A stretch of DNA of 64,000 nt from Clostridia bacterium (GTDB taxonomy: Bacteria > Bacillota > Clostridia > Oscillospirales > Acutalibacteraceae): positions 1 to 64,000 of the forward strand of contig JAFXDE010000005.1 of the NCBI GenBank assembly GCA_017516315.1, in the 5' to 3' direction. Positions 25,312 to 34,522 of this stretch are shown one piece after another; position 1 is the first letter of the stretch, and each line of letters begins with the position of its first letter. The position numbers and the translations under genes were made by a program. The notes under the pieces are model-generated. The model was not told the DNA's origin, searched no databases, and saw only the letters and a program-made list of their open reading frames with translations.

Positions 25312-26514
25312 ATGTCTCTTATAGTACAGAAATTCGGCGGCTCTTCTGTCGCTAATGCAGAGAGAGTAATGAATGTAGCCCGCATCATTACGGATACTTA
25401 TAAAAACGGAAACAATGTAGTAGTTGTTGTTTCGGCTCAGGGCGACACCACAGATGACCTTATAGAAAAGGCTAAGGAAATCAATCCTAATGCTTCTAAG
25501 AGAGAAATGGATATGCTTCTTACTGCAGGTGAGCAGATTTCTATTTCACTTCTTGCTATGGCTATCGAAAGCCTCGGCTATCCTGTTATTTCACTTTTAG
25601 GCTGGCAGGCAGGCTTCTTTACTAATTCATCCTACGGTATGGCAAGAATTCATGAGGTAAAGACTGAAAGACTCGAAAGAGAGCTTGATCAGAAGAAAAT
25701 CGTTATCGTAGCAGGCTTCCAGGGTCTTAATAAGTATGAAGATCTTACTACCCTCGGCAGAGGCGGCTCCGATACAAGTGCCGTAGCTATTGCTGCTGCT
25801 CTTCACGCTGACCGCTGTCAGATTTTCACCGATGTTACAGGTGTATTTACCGCTGACCCGAGAAAGGTCGAAAATGCACAGAAGCTTTCAGACATCACTT
25901 ATGATGAAATGCTTGAGTTCGCTACTCTGGGCGCACAGGTTCTTAATAATCGCTCAGTAGAAATGGCGAAGAAATATAATGTTGAGCTTGAAGTTCTTTC
26001 AAGTATGGTAAGAGAAAAAGGAACAATCGTCAGGGAGGTTGCTAATATGGAAAAAATGTTAATCAGAGGCGTAACAAAGGATACAGATGTTGCCAGAATT
26101 TCAGTCGTAGGTATGAAGGATATTCCCGGTAACGCTTTCAAAATGTTCTCAAGACTTGCACAGAAGAAGATAAATATCGACGTTATTCTTCAGTCGGTAG
26201 GCCGTGACGGTACAAAGGATATTTCATTTACCTGTGCGAAGAACTGTGCCGATGATGCAGTAGCAATCCTCGAAGACATCTTCTCTATGGAGGGTGCGGT
26301 AGTTTCTTCGGATACTACAGTTGCTAAAATTTCTATCGTAGGTGCAGGTATGCAGTCCCATTCAGGTACAGCATCAAAGATGTTCGGCGCACTTTATGAG
26401 GCAGGAATAAACATTTCTATGATTTCCACCAGTGAAATCACTATCAGCGTTCTTATTGATAAGGAGCTTGCCGATAAGGCTGTTTCAGCAGTACACAAGG
26501 CATTCTTCGGTTAA
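25312..26514 (+). CDS. lysC: aspartate kinase
   Basis: It phosphorylates aspartate, the first step to lysine, threonine and methionine. The 400-residue protein has the kinase domain (about 1-240) with KFGGSSV, TAGEQIS and GRGGSDTSAVA, and two ACT domains (about 260-400) that normally give feedback inhibition by lysine and/or threonine. There is an internal ATG after REVANMEK, where many aspartokinases make a separate beta subunit; no clear ribosome site could be judged there. It follows hom and precedes a terminator. Confidence 0.95.
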   Translation: MSLIVQKFGGSSVANAERVMNVARIITDTYKNGNNVVVVVSAQGDTTDDLIEKAKEINPNASKREMDMLLTAGEQISISLLAMAIESLGYPVISLLGWQAGFFTNSSYGMARIHEVKTERLERELDQKKIVIVAGFQGLNKYEDLTTLGRGGSDTSAVAIAAALHADRCQIFTDVTGVFTADPRKVENAQKLSDITYDEMLEFATLGAQVLNNRSVEMAKKYNVELEVLSSMVREKGTIVREVANMEKMLIRGVTKDTDVARISVVGMKDIPGNAFKMFSRLAQKKINIDVILQSVGRDGTKDISFTCAKNCADDAVAILEDIFSMEGAVVSSDTTVAKISIVGAGMQSHSGTASKMFGALYEAGINISMISTSEITISVLIDKELADKAVSAVHKAFFG

Positions 26515-26526
26515 TTAAGAATAATT

Positions 26527-26558
26527 AAGACTGTCATTTTTCGGTGGCAGTCTTTTTT
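26527..26558 (+). terminator. intrinsic terminator after lysC
   Basis: AAGACTGTCA (26527-26536) pairs with TGGCAGTCTT (26545-26554), followed by Ts. Confidence 0.88.
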
Positions 26559-26563
26559 ATCTA

Positions 26564-26592
26564 TTGAAATTACCTGTAAAAAGTGATAAAAT
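26564..26592 (+). promoter_or_regulatory. promoter of the GPH transporter/ABC genes
   Basis: TTGAAA (26564-26569), 17-base spacer, TAAAAT (26587-26592), 28 bases before the TTG start. Confidence 0.7.
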
Positions 26593-26619
26593 TGTAAGAA
26601 AACGAAGGGAGAGAATAAA

Positions 26620-28641
26620 TTGGAAGAAAAGAAAAATATAGTCGGACTTGCTAAAGATAAATTAAAAGAGATAAAAAACTACTGGAAAAAAGCTCCAGAG
26701 GGTAAGTATGTTTCTTATAAAGAGCTTGTCGCATATTCTGTCGGCGGTGCAGGCGTTTATTTTATCTTCTCCTTGGTGGGAATGATAGCACTGAGCGCAG
26801 GCAGTATGATAGTAGGTGCTTCCATAGGTATTAAGGCTATTGACCTTCAGACTATGAATGCGGTTTCAATTATTCTTAGTCTGCTTATTGCTCCTGCCAG
26901 AGCCATGATGTTTGATAATACCCGAAGCAAAATGGGTAAATTCAGACCTTACATACTTTATCTCGGTTTGCCTACGGCAATTCTGGGTACAGCCTTTGTG
27001 TATATGCCTTATGAGACGATGGAATATAATGAGAAATGCATAACCGTTTTTGTTTTTTATACGCTTCTTCAGTTCTTTTCACCTTTCTATCAGTCGGCAT
27101 ACATCAGTCTGGCACAGGTTCTTTCTCCTAATTCCCGTGAAAGAGGCTGGATAATTGAAATCAGCTCGATTATCTATTCCTTCGCTCCTACTGTAATTAA
27201 TCCTGTATTGCCTCTTATCGGTAAAATGGAAGAGCTTTCCACCTACAGAAAGGCTTTTCCCATATTCTGCATTATAGGTCTTGCCGTGAGTATGCTTGCT
27301 GTATTCGGTACGGAGGAAAAAATTATCGTACCTAAAAATTATGTGCAGAAAATTAGCTTTACGGAAGGGTTGAGAAAGGTTTCGAAGAATAAGTATTTCT
27401 GGATTATAAATTCCTCGGGATGGCTTGGCTTCCTGAATATGGGATACAGTAATATTTTTCAATGGATATTCTACTACGGGATGAATAACCCGACACTTTA
27501 TGCTTTGATGGTAGTTTTAAAGGGTGAAGCCTCCACTCCGGGTATGGTTCTTGCTGCACCTATTATGAACAAGATAGGAAAGAAAAAAATCTGCTTCCTT
27601 TCTATATTCGGTCAGGTTGTAAGCATAGCTATGATGCTTGCCTGTTACAGAAATTATGTGCTTGTGTTTGTGTTTATGTTCCTAAAGGATATGTTCGGTG
27701 CTCTTTCTATAATTTATATCCCTGCTATGAATGCGGATATGATGGATTATCAGCAGTATAAAACAGGCGACAGACTCGAAGGCTTTATCGGCCAGACAGG
27801 GCCTCTTCTTACGTCTGTTATTTCACTCGGAACAGGCTACGCAATTCCTGTAATTCTTAAAAGTTTAGGCTTTACTAATAACTACGATGCACTTTATGAT
27901 GAAAATTTCCGTAATCCTCTGGTGTATGCACTTCTTATTTGCAGCGTTATCGGTACGCTTTTGTCAGCAATTCCTTTCTTTTTCTATGATCTCGACGAAA
28001 ACAAGAGAAGCAATATGATTAAGGTTCTTAAAATCCGCGCCGTATTTGAGGACTACATAAACGGTGAGCTTTCCGAAGAAAAATTTGCTGATGTCGTAAA
28101 AGAAGTCGATGAAGCAAAAGCAGTTCTCGCCGACAGAGATAACCGCAAGGCAGAGGATGTCGAGGGAGCAGAGCTTACGGTGAACGAACTGACTAAATTC
28201 TCTTCTGCAGAATACACGGAAAAGCTCGCACGGGCAGAAAGAATAGTTGCTTCAGGTCTTGAAGGTCTTGCCGTATTCGATAAGGAAGCTTTCGAAGAAG
28301 CGAAGAAGCTTTCCGGTACTACCAAGTCTGAAAAGAAGGCCAGAAGAGAAAAGATAGAGTGTCTTAAAGCTCTCGAAAGAAGTGCGGAAATTATCTCTGC
28401 GCATTATCCTGAAGGTATCAGAGAGTTTGATAAGAGCCGAATAGACCGTGTTAACTCGATGCCTGAAACAACATTTGATGAAAGAAAAGAGAAAAAACAG
28501 GCTATGAAAAAGCTCGGAAAAGAGCTCGAACTGTACAATATAGCTACGAAGCCCTTCAGAGAGGCAGAAATTATGCTTGAAATGAAGGCCGCTTATGAAG
28601 AATACGAAGCTCTTAAGGAAAAATATCTCCCCGCAAACTGA
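26620..28641 (+). CDS. GPH/MFS-type sugar:cation symporter with long cytoplasmic tail
   Basis: The 673-residue protein starts at TTG with GGGAGAG upstream. Residues about 25-470 carry some twelve membrane helices with the glycoside-pentoside-hexuronide pattern (for example ARAMMFDNTRSKMGKFRPYI after helix 2, and NADMMDYQQYKTGDRLEG in the second half). Substrates of the family are sugars or glycosides moved with Na+ or H+. Unusually, about 200 charged, helical residues follow (about 475-673, with runs such as KKARREKIECLKALERS), without a IIA domain signature. The ABC exporter gene starts 17 bases later. Confidence 0.85.
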   Translation: MEEKKNIVGLAKDKLKEIKNYWKKAPEGKYVSYKELVAYSVGGAGVYFIFSLVGMIALSAGSMIVGASIGIKAIDLQTMNAVSIILSLLIAPARAMMFDNTRSKMGKFRPYILYLGLPTAILGTAFVYMPYETMEYNEKCITVFVFYTLLQFFSPFYQSAYISLAQVLSPNSRERGWIIEISSIIYSFAPTVINPVLPLIGKMEELSTYRKAFPIFCIIGLAVSMLAVFGTEEKIIVPKNYVQKISFTEGLRKVSKNKYFWIINSSGWLGFLNMGYSNIFQWIFYYGMNNPTLYALMVVLKGEASTPGMVLAAPIMNKIGKKKICFLSIFGQVVSIAMMLACYRNYVLVFVFMFLKDMFGALSIIYIPAMNADMMDYQQYKTGDRLEGFIGQTGPLLTSVISLGTGYAIPVILKSLGFTNNYDALYDENFRNPLVYALLICSVIGTLLSAIPFFFYDLDENKRSNMIKVLKIRAVFEDYINGELSEEKFADVVKEVDEAKAVLADRDNRKAEDVEGAELTVNELTKFSSAEYTEKLARAERIVASGLEGLAVFDKEAFEEAKKLSGTTKSEKKARREKIECLKALERSAEIISAHYPEGIREFDKSRIDRVNSMPETTFDERKEKKQAMKKLGKELELYNIATKPFREAEIMLEMKAAYEEYEALKEKYLPAN

Positions 28642-28658
28642 CAATAACAGGTGATTTA

Positions 28659-30398
28659 ATGAAAAACAAAGGTGTAATGGTAAAATGGTTTTTACCCTAT
28701 TTCAAAAAGCATAAAAAGGTTCTTTTTCTGGATCTTTTCTGCGCTGCTCTTACTACGGGTGCAGAGCTTATTCTTCCGATGATGGTAAGAGAAATTACCA
28801 ATATAGCCACAACAGATATTTCCAAGCTGACTATGGAGCTTATTCTGTCTATGGCAGCGGTTTATGCCGTGTTCAAAATAATCGATATGTGTGCGGGCTA
28901 CTATATGATTTATGTAGGTCACGGGATGGGTGTAAAAATCGAAAGAGATATGCGTGAGGATATGTTTTCCCATCTTCTTACGGCACCCTTCAGCTACTTC
29001 GATAAAACCAAGGTAGGTCAGCTTATGTCGAGAATAACTACCGACCTTTTCGATATTGCTGAATTTTCCCATCACTGTCCCGAGGAATTTTTTATTGCCG
29101 GAATCAAGGTAACGGTTTCTTTCGCTGTGCTTACTACCATAAATCCTCTGCTTACGGTTTCTACCTTCGTGGTAATACCTCTTATTTTCTGGGGTACTAT
29201 GTATTTCCGTCGGAAGATGAGACAGGTTTTCGCCGAAAGAAGAGTAATAGCAGGTGATGTAAACGCACAGACCGAAACTACACTTTTAGGTATAAGAGTA
29301 GTAAAATCCTTCGGCAACGAAAGCATAGAAAGAAGCAAGTTCAATAAAGAAAGCAAAAGACTTTCAGAGGTACAGACTGCTTCTTATAAGTATATGGCAA
29401 GGCTTAATGCCGTCGTCAGACTTTTCGACGGTCTTATGTATCTTATTATGATTCTTTTAGGCGGAGTATTTCTTATTAAGGGGAAAATTACCGCCGCGGA
29501 TATGACGGCGTATCTTCTTTATATCGGTATGCTTATCTCAGCTATCAAGCGCATCGTGGAATTTACGGAGCAGTTCGAAAAGGGTGTTACGGGTGTTATG
29601 CGTTTTGCTGAAATTCTGGAAACACCTTCAGAGAAGGGCTACGAGGCTACTGAAGAAATCGCCGATGTAAAGGGCGATATTGATTTTGAGGATGTAACCT
29701 TCAGCTACAGCAGTGAAAAGGGTAATGTTCTGGCGAATATAAATCTTTCGGTTAAAAAGGGCGAAAATATCGCTATCGTAGGTCCTTCCGGCAGCGGAAA
29801 GACTACACTTTGCAGTCTGCTTTCACGCTTCTATGAGCTTACGGACGGTGTAATAAGACTCGACGGAAGAAATATAAACGACCTTTCTCTGGAATCTCTT
29901 CGTTCTGCTATCGGCGTGGTACAGCAGGATGTCTACCTTTTCTCAGGCTCTGTCCTCGAAAACATACTCTACGGTAAGGAAGGTGCTACCCGTGAGGAGG
30001 CTGTCGCAGCCGCCAAAAGAGCAGGCGCTCATGATTTTATCGAGTCCTTACCTCAGGGATATGATACTTATGTAGGCGAAAGAGGTGTAATGCTTTCGGG
30101 TGGTCAGAAGCAGAGAATCAGCATAGCGAGAGTTTTCGTAAAGAATCCTCCTGTGGTAATCCTCGACGAGGCTACCTCAGCCCTCGATAACGAAAGCGAG
30201 CAGTACATCAAAAAATCTCTTGCCGAGCTTACTAAGGGAAGAACCACCTTTACCATCGCCCACAGACTTTCTACTGTCAGAAATGCCAGCCGTATCATAG
30301 TTCTTACGGAAAAGGGTATCGAGGAGCAGGGAACGCACGAGGAGCTTATGGCGAAGGAAAAGGGAATTTACAGAAGACTTAACGACAATGAGCAGTAA
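28659..30398 (+). CDS. ABC exporter, fused membrane and ATPase domains
   Basis: The 579-residue half-transporter has six membrane helices (about 15-310) and a C-terminal nucleotide-binding domain with Walker A GPSGSGKTT, Q-loop VVQQDVYLFSG, signature LSGGQKQR, Walker B VVILDEATSALD and the H-loop His in TIAHRLST. This is the MsbA/LmrA-type exporter layout; it would work as a homodimer in the cytoplasmic membrane. The substrate is not deducible. AGGTGA precedes the ATG, and the gene lies immediately after the symporter, so they are probably co-transcribed. A terminator follows. Confidence 0.93.
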   Translation: MKNKGVMVKWFLPYFKKHKKVLFLDLFCAALTTGAELILPMMVREITNIATTDISKLTMELILSMAAVYAVFKIIDMCAGYYMIYVGHGMGVKIERDMREDMFSHLLTAPFSYFDKTKVGQLMSRITTDLFDIAEFSHHCPEEFFIAGIKVTVSFAVLTTINPLLTVSTFVVIPLIFWGTMYFRRKMRQVFAERRVIAGDVNAQTETTLLGIRVVKSFGNESIERSKFNKESKRLSEVQTASYKYMARLNAVVRLFDGLMYLIMILLGGVFLIKGKITAADMTAYLLYIGMLISAIKRIVEFTEQFEKGVTGVMRFAEILETPSEKGYEATEEIADVKGDIDFEDVTFSYSSEKGNVLANINLSVKKGENIAIVGPSGSGKTTLCSLLSRFYELTDGVIRLDGRNINDLSLESLRSAIGVVQQDVYLFSGSVLENILYGKEGATREEAVAAAKRAGAHDFIESLPQGYDTYVGERGVMLSGGQKQRISIARVFVKNPPVVILDEATSALDNESEQYIKKSLAELTKGRTTFTIAHRLSTVRNASRIIVLTEKGIEEQGTHEELMAKEKGIYRRLNDNEQ

Positions 30399-30439
30399 AA
30401 AAGGTCAGCACTTACCGAAGGGTGGGTGCTGACCTTTTT
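30399..30439 (+). terminator. intrinsic terminator after the ABC exporter
   Basis: AAAAGGTCAGCAC (30399-30411) pairs with GTGCTGACCTTTT (30426-30438), with a T run. Confidence 0.9.
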
Positions 30440-30471
30440 GTTGCAGGGGGCGATGCTTTATTTAAAGGTGA

Positions 30472-30576
30472 GCTGTGGGAGACGGGGGCCAAGCGACCGT
30501 TAAACGGTCAGCTGTGATACCCTGCGGGTATCGCAGCTCCCTGTGTACAGGGGCTTGGCCCCCCGCCTCACACAGC
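30472..30576. repeat. 105-nt GC-rich element folding as a perfect four-way junction
   Basis: A closing helix of 11 perfect base pairs (30484-30494 with 30553-30563), extended outward with small bulges to 30472/30576, encloses three hairpins packed without any spare base: 30495-30509 (GACCG/CGGTC), 30510-30538 (13 bp with one G-T pair, AGCTG.GATACCC/GGGTATC.CAGCT) and 30539-30552 (CCCTG/CAGGG). The element is far more GC-rich than the surrounding intergenic DNA. It lies between two facing terminators and codes for no plausible protein. It could be a structured RNA or a dispersed cruciform repeat; with one copy in view this cannot be settled. Confidence 0.75.
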
Positions 30577-30609
30577 GCTCTCACTGTAAAACTATTCCTC
30601 TCAGTTACG

Positions 30610-30643
30610 AAAAAAACCTCACAGTCAACTGTTACTGTGAGGT
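30610..30643 (-). terminator. terminator of typA
   Basis: ACCTCACAGT (30616-30625) pairs with ACTGTGAGGT (30634-30643); the A run at 30610-30616 is the U tract on the minus strand. Confidence 0.85.
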
Positions 30644-30656
30644 AAAACTATTTCTA

Positions 30657-32477
30657 TCAGTTTTTCTTGAATTGCTTTTTCATTCTTTGTTCTTTGGAGA
30701 GAATTGTTTTTCTGAGACGGAGTGAGAGGGGAGTAACCTCTAAAAGCTCGTCATCCTTGATGAATTCCATACATTGCTCGAGGGAGAGCGTAACGGGAGG
30801 AACGAGGCGGAGTGCATCGTCAGAGCCTGAAGCACGGGTGTTAGTAAGGTGCTTCTGTTTACATACATTGCATACTACATCCTCTGCTTTTGCACATTCA
30901 CCGACTATCATACCCTCGTAAACGGGTACGCCTGCGCCGATGAAAAGACGGCCTCTGTCCTGAGTATTGAAAAGACCGTAGGCAGAGCTTTCGCCTGTTT
31001 CGTGAACTACGATAGAGCCGCGTTCACGGGTTACGATGTCACCCTTGTAGGGCTCATAGCCTGCGAAAAGCTGGTTCATAATACCGTTACCGTTGGTGTC
31101 GGTCATAAATTCGCTTCTGTAGCCGATAAGACCGCGGGAGGGGATTCTGAATTCGAGATGTGTGGAACCGCCGTCTCTTGTGCCCATATTTTCCAGCTCG
31201 CCCTTACGGGAGCCGAGCTTTTCGATTACGGCACCGACATACTGCTCAGGCACTTCAACGATGAGAAGCTCGATAGGCTCCAGCATAACGCCGTTTTCTT
31301 CCTTGAGAATAACCTTAGGTCGGGAAACGGAAAATTCGTAGCCCTGACGGCGCATAGTTTCGATAAGGATGGAGAGATGTAATTCGCCGCGGCCGCTTAC
31401 CTTGAAGCTGTCGGTGGTTTCCGTTTCCTCCACACGCATAGAAACATTGGTTTCGACCTCCTTGAAGAGTCTGTCACGAATGTTTCTGGAGGTGACAAAT
31501 TTACCCTCTTTGCCTGCGAAGGGGCTGTTATTTACGATGAAATTCATCGAGATGGTGGGCTCGTCGATTTTTACAAAGGGGAGGGCTTCTACATGGTCAG
31601 GATCGCAGGCGGTATCACCGATGTTAAGCTCTGAAATACCGGATACACAGATAAGGTCACCCATGGAGGCCGTAGAAACCTCTACTCTTTTGAGACCCTC
31701 GAACTGATAAAGCTTAGAAATTCTTACATTTTTATGCTCACCGTCATTATTGCAGAGAACTACCTGCTGTCCCTGCTTTACAGAGCCTCTTTCCACTCTG
31801 CCGATACCGATTCTTCCGATATAGTCGTCGTAGTCGAGAGAGGAGAAAAGAATCTGTGTAGGGCCGTTAAGGTCACCCTTGGGCGGGTCGATGTTTTCGA
31901 GAATGGCATCGAGAAGCGGTCTCATGTCGCCCTCTCTGGCGTTTTCGTCAGCTGAAGAATAGCCGTCTCTCGCAGAAGCATAGATAACGGGAAACTCGAG
32001 CTGGTCCTCATCAGCACCCAGGTCAATGAAAAGGTCGAGAACCTCGTCGATAACCTCAGCAGGTCTTGCACCGGGACGGTCGATTTTATTTACTACTACG
32101 AGAACCTTTTTCTTTAGGCCGAGAGCCTTTTTGAGAACGAAGCGTGTCTGAGGCATACATCCCTCGAAGGCATCTACGAGCAAAAGAACACCGTCTACCA
32201 TCATAAGTATACGCTCTACCTCGCCGCCGAAGTCAGCGTGACCCGGGGTATCAACGATGTTTATTTTTACATCCTTGTAATTAACGGAGGTGTTTTTGGA
32301 AAGAATGGTGATACCTCTTTCTCTTTCAAGGTCGTTTGAGTCCATAACTCTGTCTGCTACCTGCTCATTTTCACGGAAGGTACCGCTTTGCTTGAGCAGC
32401 TCGTCAACCATAGTGGTTTTACCGTGGTCAACATGGGCAATGATCGCTACATTTCTTACAGTATTTCTGACATCCAT
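30657..32477 (-). CDS. typA: translational GTPase TypA/BipA
   Basis: A full-length 606-residue ribosome-associated GTPase of the EF-G group, involved in ribosome assembly and stress or cold adaptation. The G domain has G1 AHVDHGKTT (14-22), switch I with ERERGITI, G3 DTPGHADF, G4 NKIDRPGA and G5 YASARDG; EF-Tu-like domain II follows, then EF-G III/V-like domains and the BipA-specific C-terminal domain with [14 protein letters not shown] and basic KKQFKKN end. AAGGTGA precedes the ATG. It is monocistronic, with its own promoter and terminator. Confidence 0.97.
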   Translation of the reverse strand: MDVRNTVRNVAIIAHVDHGKTTMVDELLKQSGTFRENEQVADRVMDSNDLERERGITILSKNTSVNYKDVKINIVDTPGHADFGGEVERILMMVDGVLLLVDAFEGCMPQTRFVLKKALGLKKKVLVVVNKIDRPGARPAEVIDEVLDLFIDLGADEDQLEFPVIYASARDGYSSADENAREGDMRPLLDAILENIDPPKGDLNGPTQILFSSLDYDDYIGRIGIGRVERGSVKQGQQVVLCNNDGEHKNVRISKLYQFEGLKRVEVSTASMGDLICVSGISELNIGDTACDPDHVEALPFVKIDEPTISMNFIVNNSPFAGKEGKFVTSRNIRDRLFKEVETNVSMRVEETETTDSFKVSGRGELHLSILIETMRRQGYEFSVSRPKVILKEENGVMLEPIELLIVEVPEQYVGAVIEKLGSRKGELENMGTRDGGSTHLEFRIPSRGLIGYRSEFMTDTNGNGIMNQLFAGYEPYKGDIVTRERGSIVVHETGESSAYGLFNTQDRGRLFIGAGVPVYEGMIVGECAKAEDVVCNVCKQKHLTNTRASGSDDALRLVPPVTLSLEQCMEFIKDDELLEVTPLSLRLRKTILSKEQRMKKQFKKN

Positions 32478-32513
32478 TATTTCACCTTATTTATCAATAG
32501 ATTTAACCATATT

Positions 32514-32542
32514 ATTTTATCACGGTTTTGATTTATTGGCAA
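32514..32542 (-). promoter_or_regulatory. promoter of typA
   Basis: On the minus strand: TTGCCA (32542-32537), 17-base spacer, TAAAAT (32519-32514), 36 bases before the ATG. Confidence 0.7.
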
Positions 32543-32621
32543 GTTGAAATTAACCATTTCAGGTTTGAGATTTTTGTGTAAATCCTACAATAAAAAAAGA
32601 AAAAATATTTTGAAATTACTA

Positions 32622-32651
32622 TTGATATTTGATCGGCTGATATAATATAAT
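32622..32651 (+). promoter_or_regulatory. promoter of the small ORF pair
   Basis: TTGATA (32622-32627), 18-base spacer, TATAAT (32646-32651). A second overlapping TATAAT begins at 32641. Confidence 0.6.
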
Positions 32652-32697
32652 AAAAAGTGACAATAATTCTCTTGAGAAATATTTGCGAGGTGGTTTT

Positions 32698-32886
32698 ATG
32701 TCGGGCAATGTTATTTTTATGCCGGATATTGAATATAAAGCCTGGGTCAACGGAAACAAGGAGCTTTTAGACGATATAATAAAAACAGGGAAGGTCTCTA
32801 CTCTGTGGCTCAGTAAGGGAAACAATAAAAAATTTCTGGTGCGCTATTTTGGTGAATGCGGATATACAATATCGATAGATGATTAA
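32698..32886 (+). CDS. small protein of unknown function (62 aa)
   Basis: MSGNVIFMPDIEYKAWVNGN begins a 62-residue soluble protein with no family I recognise. A clear ribosome site, GAGGTGG at 32687-32693, precedes the ATG, and the promoter is 47 bases upstream, so it is likely expressed. Another small gene follows 12 bases after its stop. No signal peptide or membrane helix is visible. Confidence 0.55.
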   Translation: MSGNVIFMPDIEYKAWVNGNKELLDDIIKTGKVSTLWLSKGNNKKFLVRYFGECGYTISIDD

Positions 32887-32898
32887 GGAGATAAGGTA

Positions 32899-33081
32899 AT
32901 GGACCGTGAAACTATAATTAATTTTCCGAGAAAAATTCTTAAATTCGTTATAGCTGCTAAAATTATAACCAAGATAGGCAGAGCAGTGCGCAGAATCTAT
33001 CTTTTCATTCCCAAATTTGATAAGATAACGGGAATAGATACCGATAAGCTCGTCGAAAATCATATCAGTAAGGAAATGTAA
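32899..33081 (+). CDS. small basic protein of unknown function (60 aa)
   Basis: This 60-residue protein has a basic amphipathic N-terminal half (FPRKILKFVIAAKIITKIG) and a mixed C-terminal end. AAGGAGATAAGG just before the ATG gives strong support for translation. It follows the preceding small ORF by 12 bases and is closed by an intrinsic terminator, forming a two-gene unit. A membrane-associated helix is possible. No family recognised. Confidence 0.55.
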   Translation: MDRETIINFPRKILKFVIAAKIITKIGRAVRRIYLFIPKFDKITGIDTDKLVENHISKEM

Positions 33082-33087
33082 ATACTG

Positions 33088-33120
33088 AAGGCAGGAAGAC
33101 TCTTCCTGCCTTATTTTTTT
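33088..33120 (+). terminator. intrinsic terminator after the small ORF pair
   Basis: AAGGCAGGAA pairs with TTCCTGCCTT (33088-33112 overall) and is followed by a run of Ts. Confidence 0.9.
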
Positions 33121-33140
33121 GCTGATTTTTAAATTAACTA

Positions 33141-33169
33141 TTGTCATTTAACTTAAGGTATAGTATAAT
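33141..33169 (+). promoter_or_regulatory. promoter of the acyltransferase/DUF6320 genes
   Basis: TTGTCA (33141-33146), 17-base spacer, TATAAT (33164-33169). Confidence 0.75.
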
Positions 33170-33226
33170 GTGTTATATGTTTCTATTTTCGCCATTTTAC
33201 TTATATATAAAGGAGAAAATATATTT

Positions 33227-34498
33227 ATGAGAAAGAATACCTTTGAATGGTTCAGGCTTGATAATGCGGCTAAAATCTTTCCGGGTCAGAACTCGAGAAC
33301 CTGGTCAAATGTTTTCCGCTTCGGTGTGGAGCTTAAGGAGGAGGTTGACCCGGAAATTCTCGAAAAGGCTCTGGAGAGAACTCTGAAAAGAATACCGAGC
33401 TTCAATGTCCGTATGAGAAACGGCTTCTTCTGGCATTATTTCGAAAAAAATCCCAATAAGCCTCTTGTCTGCCCTGATATAAACAATCCCTGCTACCGTA
33501 TTAATTTCAAGGAAAATAACGGCTTTCTTTTCCGTACTTACTATCACGGAAGAAGAATATGTGTAGATGTTTACCATGCACTCTGCGACGGCTACGGTGC
33601 AGTAATCTTTGTTTCCACTCTTGCCGCCGAGTATCTCCGTCTGAAGGGTCACAGCATTTCATGTAATGAATTCGTTTTAGACGTAAACGAAGATCCGAAG
33701 CCTGAGGAATTAGAGGATTCCTATAGTAAATATGCCTCTTCAAAGGTAAAGTTTGACCGCGGTGATAAATGGGCTTATCACGCTAAAGGAACAAAGGTAG
33801 AACGCCATAGGGGCAACTATATGACAGGCGTTATGTCCTTTAGTCAGATTCATAAAATTGCTAAAAGCTACGGTGTGACGGTGACAGAGCTTTTTACGGC
33901 ATTGCTTGTTGATATTCATTATCATAAGCAACTTCGTGAAAAGAAAAAGCAAAAGGAAATCAGCGTACAGGTTCCCGTAAATCTCCGAAAGGCTTTTCCC
34001 TCAAAAACACTCAGAAATTTCGTGCTCTGTCTCGTAGTCAGAATTAATCCTAATCTCGGAGAATACACCTTTGAGGAAATACTTCGCTCCGTTTCTCTGC
34101 AGCTGCGTCTGGCAAATGATCCGAAGCTTATTAATTCTCTTATGACGGATAATCTGAAAATCGAGAGAAATCCCGTGGCGAGACTCCTTCCTTTACCGAT
34201 AAAGGATTTAGGTGTAGCCATAACCTTCCTTATTACGGCAGAACAGAAAACATCCATACTGCTTTCGAATGTAGGTCTCGTAAAGCTGCCCGAGGAAATG
34301 TACGAGCATGTGGAAAAATACATTTTCTACACCGGCGCAGGAAAGCTTAACGGTGCCAGATGCTCCGTAATGAGTACGGGAGATACTCTTATTTTCGGCT
34401 TCTCGAGCTGCTACGAGGAAACCGACATACAGAGAGAGTTTTTTACCAGACTCGTAAAAATGGGAGTCCATGTAAAAATCGAAAGCAACAGAGACTGA
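33227..34498 (+). CDS. condensation/alcohol-acetyltransferase-like acyltransferase
   Basis: The 423-residue protein belongs to the CoA-dependent acyltransferase superfamily (alcohol acetyltransferase / condensation-domain type). The motif HxxxDG is present as VYHALCDGYGA (about residues 121-131), and the second half holds the VPVNLRKAF segment typical of these folds. An in-frame start at 33170 exists, but AAGGAGAAAA at 33210 selects the ATG at 33227. No adenylation or carrier-protein domains are near, so it is not a classic NRPS piece. The zinc-ribbon membrane gene 24 bases downstream probably works with it. Substrates unknown. Confidence 0.75.
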   Translation: MRKNTFEWFRLDNAAKIFPGQNSRTWSNVFRFGVELKEEVDPEILEKALERTLKRIPSFNVRMRNGFFWHYFEKNPNKPLVCPDINNPCYRINFKENNGFLFRTYYHGRRICVDVYHALCDGYGAVIFVSTLAAEYLRLKGHSISCNEFVLDVNEDPKPEELEDSYSKYASSKVKFDRGDKWAYHAKGTKVERHRGNYMTGVMSFSQIHKIAKSYGVTVTELFTALLVDIHYHKQLREKKKQKEISVQVPVNLRKAFPSKTLRNFVLCLVVRINPNLGEYTFEEILRSVSLQLRLANDPKLINSLMTDNLKIERNPVARLLPLPIKDLGVAITFLITAEQKTSILLSNVGLVKLPEEMYEHVEKYIFYTGAGKLNGARCSVMSTGDTLIFGFSSCYEETDIQREFFTRLVKMGVHVKIESNRD

Positions 34499-34522
34499 TA
34501 ACTGAATAAAAGGAGAATAAAA

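Noticed and set aside
30543..30725. 60-codon ORF overlapping the four-way-junction element and the typA end
   Set aside because: Its codons come from the hairpin element and the antisense of typA; no ribosome site, and its sequence is low complexity.
32478..32621. Regulatory RNA in the typA upstream gap
   Set aside because: The stretch contains the typA promoter and otherwise AT-rich sequence without stable structure.
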